57,096 nt of DNA from CAYSWS01 sp964434935 (GTDB lineage: Bacteria; Patescibacteriota; WWE3; UBA101185; UBA10185), in NCBI GenBank assembly GCA_964434935.1, contig CAYSWS010000004.1, positions 1-57,096 of the forward strand, given 5' to 3'. This document shows positions 1-6,059 of this stretch, piece by piece. Made by a program: the position numbers and the translations under genes. Position 1 is the stretch's first letter. Every line of letters begins with the position of its first letter. The notes beneath the pieces are model-generated. The model saw only the letters and a list, made by a program, of their open reading frames with translations. It made no database searches and was not told where the DNA came from.

Positions 1-474
1 GTTATCGTTATTATTGGTATTTTAGCCGGTGTGCTAATTGCCATTATCGATCCCAATGCACAACAGAATAGAGCCAGAGATGCCGGAGTTCAGGCGTCTA
101 TCAATAAAGCGGCTTTGGCAGCAGGAGGATTCGTTTCTGCCTACGGCAGAACACCGGAAGGTGACGAATTTTATAATGCCCTATCCAATGTTTCTGAATC
201 TAGTTTAGGCGCTTGCGCTGCTGGTGGAGATACTTGTACTTATTCAGTAAATGGTAATGAGCTGGGTCTGCTGTGCGATGCAGCAGCCGATGACTGGGAC
301 GGTAGTGGTGCTTTGCAATGCTGGTATTACTATGAAGGTGCTTTAGGAGCAGGCAGTGATTACAGGATTTGTGCCAGATCATACGGTATAAATCTGGGTA
401 TGTTCTGCTTCTTAAGTTCTGACGGGTATATGTCTCAATGCGACGAAGATGGAAATAACTGTGTGAGGTTATAA
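1..474 (+). CDS. Type IV pilin-like protein (5' end outside window)
   Basis: The reading frame is open from base 1, so the start codon lies upstream. The first residues are the end of a hydrophobic prepilin helix followed by IIDPNAQQNRARD, the usual exit from the N-terminal helix of type IV pilins and pseudopilins. The remainder is a small extracytoplasmic domain of about 130 residues. It is rich in cysteine (about nine), glycine and aspartate, which suggests a disulfide-stabilised head. It would be processed by a prepilin peptidase and inserted in the inner membrane or a pilus; no assembly ATPase or peptidase gene is in the window. A related gene follows at 571 and shares the IDPxxxQNxARD stretch, so the two look like tandem paralogues. 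The family call is firm; major versus minor pilin cannot be decided. Confidence 0.75.
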   Translation, partial: VIVIIGILAGVLIAIIDPNAQQNRARDAGVQASINKAALAAGGFVSAYGRTPEGDEFYNALSNVSESSLGACAAGGDTCTYSVNGNELGLLCDAAADDWDGSGALQCWYYYEGALGAGSDYRICARSYGINLGMFCFLSSDGYMSQCDEDGNNCVRL

Positions 475-498
475 GAACGACCTTAGTCTTGTTTATTT

Positions 499-526
499 CC
501 AGCCCCGCCAATACAGGCGGGGCTGG
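499..526 (+). terminator. GC-rich hairpin between the two pilin genes
   Basis: A perfect 11-base inverted repeat (499-509 and 516-526, core GCCCCGCC/GGCGGGGC) surrounds a six-base loop. It starts 25 bases after the stop codon of the first pilin gene. There is no T-run after it on the plus strand, so it is either a weak terminator, an mRNA 3'-end stabiliser or a processing site. It separates the first pilin transcript from the second gene. Confidence 0.5.
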
Positions 527-546
527 TTGGAAAGACTTGAAAGCTT

Positions 547-555
547 TGATAAAAT
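547..555 (+). promoter_or_regulatory. Putative extended -10 promoter for second pilin gene
   Basis: TGATAAAAT (TG, one base, TAAAAT at 550-555) lies 15 bases before the GTG start at 571 and just after the hairpin at 499-526. No good -35 box is seen. It would give a leader of about 9 bases. Confidence 0.35.
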
Positions 556-570
556 CCATATATTTTAATA

Positions 571-1140
571 GTGGGTATCTTTGTGCATAAAAATGATAGT
601 TCTGACGCCTTTACCCTTATAGAGATGCTTATCGTCATTACCCTAATTGGCATCATGGCAGCTATCCTTATTGCTGTTATTGACCCGGAACAAAAGCAGA
701 ACATGGCCAGAGATGGTGTAAGCATGTCCATTTTGAACAAGGTTGTACTTTCTACCAGCGGTTTTGTCTCTTCTTACAGTCGAGTACCTGATGAAAAAGA
801 ATTCCTGCATGCGCTAACCATTAAGGTACAAGAATTGTTTGGTTCAGAATGTTCCTTTGACTTTGAATCTGACTACGAATGTTTGTTCATTGTGGAAGGA
901 GCAAGCCTGAAAAATATGTGTAATTTAAGCTATTGGCGCGGCAATAAAGGCCAAAATCAGTTATGCAGCTTTAGGTATAAGGGGATAATACAGGGAGATG
1001 ACAATAGGTATAGACTTTACGTCAAATCAATGGGCTTGCCGGACGGTATGCTTGTCTACGACAATAAGGAGGGGGGAAAAATATACGAATGTCCCTACAC
1101 CATTTCAGATTTCGATTCCTTAATTGCTAGGTGCAGATAA
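571..1140 (+). CDS. Type IV pilin-like prepilin
   Basis: 189 residues from a GTG start. Residues about 1-13 form a short leader, followed by FTLIEMLIVITLIGIMAAI, a class III (prepilin) signal with the conserved glutamate at position 5 of the mature protein. The helix ends with AVIDPEQKQNMARD, matching the neighbouring pilin-like gene. The residue before the cleavage site is alanine (SDA-FTLIE) instead of the usual glycine. The C-terminal part is a globular domain with six cysteines and no further membrane segment. Family knowledge: such proteins are cut and N-methylated by PilD/GspO and form type IV pili or pseudopili. It could be a minor pilin. No strong Shine-Dalgarno site precedes the start. 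Confidence 0.75.
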   Translation: MGIFVHKNDSSDAFTLIEMLIVITLIGIMAAILIAVIDPEQKQNMARDGVSMSILNKVVLSTSGFVSSYSRVPDEKEFLHALTIKVQELFGSECSFDFESDYECLFIVEGASLKNMCNLSYWRGNKGQNQLCSFRYKGIIQGDDNRYRLYVKSMGLPDGMLVYDNKEGGKIYECPYTISDFDSLIARCR

Positions 1141-1152
1141 ACCAATATCAAG

Positions 1153-1158
1153 TATAAT
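1153..1158 (+). promoter_or_regulatory. Putative -10 box (TATAAT) for the 1216 gene
   Basis: A consensus TATAAT lies just after the stop of the second pilin gene. Transcription would begin near base 1165. This makes the in-frame GTG at 1165 an unlikely start and leaves a leader of about 50 bases containing the strong ribosome binding site at 1201-1207. No clear -35 box. Confidence 0.45.
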
Positions 1159-1200
1159 ATTTTTGTGGACACCTGGAATAATAATCAATCAGGAAAAAAT

Positions 1201-1207
1201 GAGGAGG
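1201..1207 (+). promoter_or_regulatory. Strong Shine-Dalgarno site deciding a TTG start
   Basis: GAGGAGG, complementary to the 16S 3' end, is followed after 8 bases by an in-frame TTG at 1216. In a region where most genes lack such a site, this argues that translation begins at TTG 1216 and not at the GTG at 1165. Confidence 0.6.
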
Positions 1208-1215
1208 TATTTTCT

Positions 1216-1866
1216 TTGGCTGACGATGTTAACACCTCTAATGAGCCCCCCAAGGAGGCTATCACTCAGCTTGGATCATCTTTTGAGATCAAGCATGTCA
1301 CCGTAGCCAAAAAAGGCAGCCGCTCTTTTCCCACTGCCCTGTTGGCCTTAGTGGTGGTCGCCCCCTTGATCTTTGTCTTTGCCATGGGAGCGCTTTCTAA
1401 CAGCAATAAGGACAAAACAGATAAATCATTCCTTTTTAACACGGTAGAAAGTGAGTATTTTACTCTGAGCGTCGATTCTGATTACGCTGTTGAATCCGTG
1501 GTTGATAAAAAAGTGCCTTTCTTGGAAAGACATATATTTTCCAACACAAAAGATGGGCAAAAAACGTTAACAATTCTAGTAAAAGACATCGGATTTGACT
1601 ATTCTCTTGAGGAAAACTTGGGCGCTAAAGCCAGAAGAGATAACCCGCAAATGTACTCTGAAATGCCCTTTGAACTTGATGGTAAACAAGGTGTCTACTT
1701 TAAAAAGACACAGGAAAGTTTTGAACACTTTGTTCTACTCATAGATAGGAACAGAAGCGTGTTATATGAGATCACCATGGGAAGTCCTACTACTTTTGCT
1801 AATGATATTGAGCTAAGCACCAAATTTAACGATATTCTTAATAACATTACCTTTTTGGAAAAGTAA
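1216..1866 (+). CDS. Single-pass membrane-anchored exported protein, function unknown
   Basis: 216 residues from TTG 1216, chosen for the SD site at 1201-1207 and the TATAAT at 1153. The first ~45 residues are cytoplasmic and polar. One hydrophobic segment follows (ALLALVVVAPLIFVFAMGAL, about residues 48-67). The remaining ~145 residues would face outside and are predicted to be a mixed alpha/beta domain (ESEYFTLSVDSDY, GKQGVYFKKTQESFEHFVLLI), reminiscent of the small lipoprotein-like or PsbP-like domains of exported proteins. I do not recognise a specific family. It sits downstream of two pilin genes and upstream of yvcK, but its own promoter suggests a separate transcript. Confidence 0.6.
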   Translation: MADDVNTSNEPPKEAITQLGSSFEIKHVTVAKKGSRSFPTALLALVVVAPLIFVFAMGALSNSNKDKTDKSFLFNTVESEYFTLSVDSDYAVESVVDKKVPFLERHIFSNTKDGQKTLTILVKDIGFDYSLEENLGAKARRDNPQMYSEMPFELDGKQGVYFKKTQESFEHFVLLIDRNRSVLYEITMGSPTTFANDIELSTKFNDILNNITFLEK

Positions 1867-1904
1867 TGTGATAGGTTGAGAGACGGTTCGTTGGAAATAA
1901 TGAC

Positions 1905-2891
1905 ATGAAAAAAGTCTTATCTATTGGAGGTGGAACCGGAAGTTATACCGTTCTCACAGGCTTAAAAAAGAAAGATCTTGATCTGACGGCCGTAGTGACT
2001 TGCGCGGATAGTGGAGGCAGTACCGGACGTTTAAGGGATGAGTTCGGGTTTTTGCCTGTGGGGGATTTCAGGATGGCCATGGTGGCTTTAGCTGATGCCA
2101 ACGGTGATAATGATGTTCTGCGCGAGCTGTTCCTGTACCGATTCGAAAAAGGTCCCGGTTTACGCGGGCATAATTTTGGCAATCTACTTCTGACCGCCCT
2201 AACCGACATTTTTGGTTCTGAGGACAAGGCTTTTGAATACGCGTCCCGAACGTTGCGAGTAAAAGGTAAGGTACTGCCCATTACTAATGAAGCTGTAACC
2301 CTGATCGCGGAATATGAGGATGGCAATATAATCATAGGCGAGACCCACATCGACGAACCACACCCCAAGCATGACAGCACTAAAAGGATCGTTAACTTAT
2401 CTATTCAACCTAAAGCCAGGATGAATAAACGTACAAAACAAGCCATTCTGGAAGCTGATATGATCGTTCTTGGACCCGGAGACTTGTATACAAGTACTAT
2501 AGCGAATCTGGTTGTGCCCGGAGTAAGCGCCAATATCAGAAGTTCCAAAGCAAAAGTTGTGTTTGTGGTGAGCCTGATCAACAAATTCGGACAGACATAC
2601 GGTTTTAAAGTAAGCGATTATGTGGATGAGATCCATAAATACTTGGGGTTTTACCCTGACTATGTTGTCGTTAATACGGATAAAATGTCAAGAAAAGCTT
2701 TAGCGCGGTATAAAGAGGAGAAAGGCTTTCCACCTGAAGACGATCTCAAGGAGACCAAAAAATACAAGATCATAAGGGAAGGTCTTCTGGCCAAGGATAT
2801 TATCAAGAGAAAAAGTGGGGATGAAGTAAAGCGAAGCCTTATTAGGCATGATTCCGACAAATTGGCTGATGTTTTATACCGATTGTTCTAG
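1905..2891 (+). CDS. yvcK: YvcK/CofD-family gluconeogenesis factor
   Basis: 328 residues. The N-terminus has the family's Rossmann-like motif SIGGGTGSYTVLTGLK (about 5-20), then CADSGGSTGRLRDEF (about 33-47), LRGHNFGNLLLTAL (about 86-99) and VLGPGDLYTSTIANL (about 188-202). All are hallmarks of YvcK, a UDP-sugar (UDP-GlcNAc)-binding protein related to the CofD 2-phospho-L-lactate transferase. In Bacillus and mycobacteria YvcK/CuvA links carbon metabolism to peptidoglycan synthesis and cell shape. That role suits the neighbouring mur genes. The usual rapZ and whiA partners are not adjacent here. It converges with the sigma-factor gene, leaving only 10 bases between their stop codons, and no terminator hairpin is visible. 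Confidence 0.93.
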   Translation: MKKVLSIGGGTGSYTVLTGLKKKDLDLTAVVTCADSGGSTGRLRDEFGFLPVGDFRMAMVALADANGDNDVLRELFLYRFEKGPGLRGHNFGNLLLTALTDIFGSEDKAFEYASRTLRVKGKVLPITNEAVTLIAEYEDGNIIIGETHIDEPHPKHDSTKRIVNLSIQPKARMNKRTKQAILEADMIVLGPGDLYTSTIANLVVPGVSANIRSSKAKVVFVVSLINKFGQTYGFKVSDYVDEIHKYLGFYPDYVVVNTDKMSRKALARYKEEKGFPPEDDLKETKKYKIIREGLLAKDIIKRKSGDEVKRSLIRHDSDKLADVLYRLF

Positions 2892-2901
2892 CAACTATAA
2901 T

Positions 2902-3468
2902 TTACTCCGATCTTTCCTGATACATTTGCCTTAATTTTCTCACAGTACGGTAAATAATTGTTCCTACGTTGGTTTCACTCAGACCGGTAATCTGCGAAAT
3001 GACTTTGTTTGAATAGCCGTCAAAGAACTTTAAGTATATGATATCTTTTTCCCGTGGTGGCAACTTCTGCAGTATAGAATATAGAAGTTCTTCAGAGTAC
3101 ATGGTTTCTATCAATTCCAAAGGCTGCTTTTCCTGTGACGGGAATTCTTGCAGTAGCTCTGATGACGCGACCGGTTTGTTTCTAGAGACTTTTCTGTAGT
3201 GGTCTATTAAAGTATTTCTAGCTATCCTGTATAACCAAGCGGAAAAAGACACACCCTGCCATTGAAAGTTATCGAGACCATTCAGGGCTTTTTCAAAAAC
3301 TGCGGAGGTGAGGTCTTCTGCAGTTTCATAATCATTTAGACGGTGTTTAAAAAATTCCTTTATGTATGGCTGATAATGCTCATATAAAGGGCTGAATTTA
3401 GTCTTATCATTTCTGGATTCTTCGATCAGTTTCTTTTCTTTTGTGGGACTAAGTGAAATTACGCTCAT
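2902..3468 (-). CDS. ECF-like sigma-70 family RNA polymerase sigma factor
   Basis: 188 residues from ATG 3468; a TTG six bases upstream is an alternative. Region 2 spans about residues 25-95 (YEHYQPYIKEFFKHRL, AEDLTSAVFEKAL, FSAWLYRIARNTLIDHYRK). Region 4 spans about 135-185 (LPPREKDIIYLKFFDGYSNKVIS followed by a helix-turn-helix). There is no region 1.1 or full region 3, as in group 4 (ECF) sigma factors. No anti-sigma gene is adjacent. Instead, it is translationally coupled to the upstream Mur-ligase-like gene, whose stop at 3473-3471 is two bases from this ATG. The cotranscription suggests a link to envelope state; the actual regulon is unknown. Confidence 0.88.
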   Translation of the reverse strand: MSVISLSPTKEKKLIEESRNDKTKFSPLYEHYQPYIKEFFKHRLNDYETAEDLTSAVFEKALNGLDNFQWQGVSFSAWLYRIARNTLIDHYRKVSRNKPVASSELLQEFPSQEKQPLELIETMYSEELLYSILQKLPPREKDIIYLKFFDGYSNKVISQITGLSETNVGTIIYRTVRKLRQMYQERSE

Positions 3469-3470
3469 GA

Positions 3471-4349
3471 TCAAATTAAGGGCATATGAGAAGCAAATAA
3501 ATGTTCGAATTCCTGCATGGTTACGGTCTTATTTCCGCGCAGAACTATGGCGTCGTTGTTTTGAGGTGTAAAATTTTTGGGATTTTTAAGCCAGTCGCTG
3601 TGCTGTTTTAGAGCATTAATGTCCTTTTTATTCTTTGTAAAAACTATTTTCCTGCCGATCTCCGTATCATCTTGAACAAGTTCAAGAGCGGAATCAAGCT
3701 TAATGGGGAAGTAGTAATGAGTGGCGTCAATTATGACCGAGTTATTTATCCCCGGAAAGAATCTGATCTTCGAAGAGGGTAGAGAAAATGAGCTTAAGGC
3801 TTGCTCTATCACATTCGGTTCAATGTTATAAAAACGTCCAATTTGCTGCACAGCCAATTCAAAAGGTTTTAAAACGTCATCCGGATGAGTTTGATTGATC
3901 TTGACCACTTTTTTGATCCCAAACTCAGAATAATCTACCGGTACCCGTCCCACAATGAGGGCGGTTTCGGGGTCCAGGACTTTTAGCCAGTGAGAAAGAA
4001 GATCAGGATCAATAAAGTTGAGCTCCAAGATGAGAAAATGCTTGTGAGGCGGGTTTTTCTTAACGAGAAAATAGGATTTAAGTAACAACCGGACCCACTC
4101 CCAGGAATGTTCTGGATAGCTGGGATAGCCAAGAACGGTTAGTGGCACGCTAAATTCTGCTTCGGGAGACTCCAGATTTCTTCTGGCGGGAAACCTTGTT
4201 TTTATCAGATGGTAAACAATTTCCCGCCCAATAGACGTTTGACCGTCGCCCATAATAGCAATGATGGTGGGCTGATGTTTTTTTAAGGTCAGTTTTGTGA
4301 GGTTGGTTAAAAGGCGTCTATATGGTTTTCGAAAGATCTTATTTAGCAT
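3471..4349 (-). CDS. Degenerate Mur ligase-like protein (MurF-related, probable pseudoenzyme)
   Basis: 292 residues, much shorter than MurF (about 450). The overall order of MurF segments can be followed: IIAIMGDGQTSIGRE in the place of the ATP P-loop (family GxxGKTTTKE), EFSVPLTVLG in the place of the NNEIGLPLTLL stretch, FLILELNFIDPDLLSHWL in the place of the VLEMGMNHPGEI stretch, and VIIDATHYYFP in the place of LIDDSYNANP. The P-loop glycine-lysine is replaced by Gln-Thr and the second domain is strongly shortened, so ATP-dependent ligation is unlikely. It is divergent from mraY and coupled to a sigma factor, which suggests a binding or sensing role for a wall precursor (inference). It could instead be a decaying paralogue. 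Confidence 0.6.
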   Translation of the reverse strand: MLNKIFRKPYRRLLTNLTKLTLKKHQPTIIAIMGDGQTSIGREIVYHLIKTRFPARRNLESPEAEFSVPLTVLGYPSYPEHSWEWVRLLLKSYFLVKKNPPHKHFLILELNFIDPDLLSHWLKVLDPETALIVGRVPVDYSEFGIKKVVKINQTHPDDVLKPFELAVQQIGRFYNIEPNVIEQALSSFSLPSSKIRFFPGINNSVIIDATHYYFPIKLDSALELVQDDTEIGRKIVFTKNKKDINALKQHSDWLKNPKNFTPQNNDAIVLRGNKTVTMQEFEHLFASHMPLI

Positions 4350-4360
4350 AGTTTAGCTCT

Positions 4361-4369
4361 ATTTTAACA
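4361..4369 (-). promoter_or_regulatory. Extended -10 promoter for the Mur-like/sigma pair
   Basis: Read on the minus strand, TGTTAAAAT (TG, one base, TAAAAT) lies 11 bases before the ATG at 4349. It would give a leader of about 5 bases. Its TG end touches the palindrome at 4367-4379. Confidence 0.4.
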
Positions 4370-4379
4370 CTCCGAGTGT
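4367..4379. promoter_or_regulatory. Palindromic operator candidate between divergent promoters
   Basis: ACACTCCGAGTGT is a perfect 6-base inverted repeat around one central base. It overlaps the extended -10 element of the leftward Mur-like gene and ends in the -35 zone of the rightward mraY promoter (-10 at 4402). A dimeric repressor or activator bound here could affect both genes. No candidate regulator gene is adjacent apart from the sigma factor. Confidence 0.35.
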
Positions 4380-4401
4380 GATATATCTTAAAATAATGCG
4401 A

Positions 4402-4407
4402 TATACT
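4402..4407 (+). promoter_or_regulatory. Putative -10 box for mraY
   Basis: TATACT lies 11 bases before the mraY ATG at 4419. The predicted leader would be only about 5 bases. There is no recognisable -35 hexamer; the palindrome at 4367-4379 occupies that side. Confidence 0.35.
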
Positions 4408-4418
4408 TAAAGTAGTAT

Positions 4419-5444
4419 ATGTTGCCGGCAATTAATTTATATTTATTGGCATCCCTGGTTTTTGTGGTGACGTTCTTGCTTTTTGTACCTTTTATTGATC
4501 TTATGTACCGCCTGAAAATGGAAGATCCGCATAGGGAAGCCGGTAGAAAAGACAGATTTGGCGATCTGGTATCGGTTTTTGATAAAATAAAAGGCTATAA
4601 ATCAGGCACACCTACCGGGGGAGGGATCCTGATAGTGCTGGTTGTGCTTCTGGTTTACGGCTTTTTGTATTTTTTCCAGGTCTACGCCATAAGTTTTGAT
4701 AAATTCATGCTCTTTGTCTTAAGTTTGACAGCCTATGGTTTGATAGGGTTTTACGATGATATAAAGAAGGTTTTCACTTTTAACGGTTTGTGTTTGCGCG
4801 TTAGGTACAAGATCATTATTCAACTAGCGGCCTCTTCGATCATCTCTTACTGGGGCGTGTCCAAGGGATTATTTTTTGTAAACTGCCCTGTTCTTGGTTG
4901 TACTATAGAAAATGGCTTGTTGCTCTTTTTACTGTCTGTTTTGACACTAACTTTTATGGCCAACGCCTTTAATATCATCGATGGCATAGACGGACTTTCC
5001 TCCGGCTCTTTGCTCATCACTCTCATCCCGCTTATTATTTTTATAAAAAGCTCCACCAACGACCTCCCTGATCTTGTGTTGGCTTTCATTTTGTATGGAG
5101 CTGCTATGGCCTATCTTTATTTTAATATCAAGCCGGCCAGGTTATTTATGGGGGATACGGGAGCCTTGGCGTTGGGTTCGATCATTGGCGTGCTCACCCT
5201 GACGACCGGAACACTTTATCTCTTACCAATCTTTGGCATTGTTTATATTGTGGACGCGCTAAGTTCGATAATCCAGTGGACCTCAAAGTATTTTTTTCAG
5301 GGTAAGAAAGTGTTCAAAATTGCGCCCATTCATCATCATTTTGAGGCCATTGGTTGGGAGGACACCAAGGTTGTTTTCAGATTTTGGCTGGCGCACGCCT
5401 TTTTCTCCCTCCTAGCTCTCGGTGTTTATTTTTTGTGGGTTTAG
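4419..5444 (+). CDS. mraY: Phospho-N-acetylmuramoyl-pentapeptide transferase MraY
   Basis: 341 residues with about ten membrane helices. MraY attaches phospho-MurNAc-pentapeptide to undecaprenyl phosphate, giving lipid I on the inner face of the membrane. Visible family signatures are GTPTGGGIL (about 67-75), GFYDDIKK (about 109-116), the catalytic NAFNIIDGIDGLSSG (about 181-195), FMGDTGALALGSIIG (about 243-257) and the C-terminal HHHFEAIGW loop (about 304-312), which distinguishes MraY from WecA/TagO. It is alone on the plus strand, flanked by two leftward Mur-like genes, instead of being in a dcw cluster. Its stop overlaps the end of the convergent kinase gene by four bases. Confidence 0.95.
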   Translation: MLPAINLYLLASLVFVVTFLLFVPFIDLMYRLKMEDPHREAGRKDRFGDLVSVFDKIKGYKSGTPTGGGILIVLVVLLVYGFLYFFQVYAISFDKFMLFVLSLTAYGLIGFYDDIKKVFTFNGLCLRVRYKIIIQLAASSIISYWGVSKGLFFVNCPVLGCTIENGLLLFLLSVLTLTFMANAFNIIDGIDGLSSGSLLITLIPLIIFIKSSTNDLPDLVLAFILYGAAMAYLYFNIKPARLFMGDTGALALGSIIGVLTLTTGTLYLLPIFGIVYIVDALSSIIQWTSKYFFQGKKVFKIAPIHHHFEAIGWEDTKVVFRFWLAHAFFSLLALGVYFLWV

Positions 5445-6046
5445 CCTAGCCCATTTATTAGAAAATCTATGGTTGTTAATGAGTTTTTTTCTGGATTTTC
5501 TGAACCAGAAAGCTTTAAATGGGGAAACGGAAATTTAATACTCTGATAATATTTGATTGTTTTTAATAACCTATCCTTATCAGCTTTTGTATAATATTTA
5601 TTTCTTTGCTGCCAACGTCTCAATATTTTGTTATTTTCTAGTTCGATTTCAATTACAACAAGTTTAAATGGAAGTGTTTTCCAAACATTATCCACCGTTT
5701 CTTTCCAGACGCAGTCTTTTAATTCTGAGAAGTAATACCCGAAATTTCTTACAGTTAAATCAATCTCTGCCTGCCTACTCCATGGTTGCGCCCATACTAC
5801 ATTAATACTATTTTGCAGATTTATTTCAGCCTGATCAAACAAGTAACTATATATTTTGACATTATCTGAAGGGTTTTTAGTCATTCTGGGCCTGAATTTT
5901 TTATAGGTATTTTCGTTAACATTAATATTGTCCGGATCAAGTAAAACCACGTTGTTTAAATGTTGTTCAAGATTGTTGGCAAAAGTTGTTTTTCCGGCGC
6001 AAGGTTTACCTCTTATTAACAAGCAGAAATAATTTTTATCGTCCAT
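5441..6046 (-). CDS. Small P-loop kinase-like protein
   Basis: 201 residues. The N-terminus FCLLIRGKPCAGKTTFANNLEQHL contains a Walker A motif (GKPCAGKTT, about residues 13-21), followed by LLDPDNINVNE, as in AAA_33/zeta-like and adenylylsulfate- or gluconate-kinase-like small phosphotransferases. A later RRWQQRNKYY segment could be the lid arginines. The substrate cannot be inferred. It is 13 bases downstream of the MurF-like gene on the same strand and probably cotranscribed. Composition differs sharply from mraY: I hand-counted 32 G/C in the 120 bases 5521-5640 against 34 in the 60 bases 5161-5220. This suggests recent acquisition. Confidence 0.6.
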   Translation of the reverse strand: MDDKNYFCLLIRGKPCAGKTTFANNLEQHLNNVVLLDPDNINVNENTYKKFRPRMTKNPSDNVKIYSYLFDQAEINLQNSINVVWAQPWSRQAEIDLTVRNFGYYFSELKDCVWKETVDNVWKTLPFKLVVIEIELENNKILRRWQQRNKYYTKADKDRLLKTIKYYQSIKFPFPHLKLSGSENPEKNSLTTIDFLINGLG

Positions 6047-6059
6047 GGTTATTTATTTG

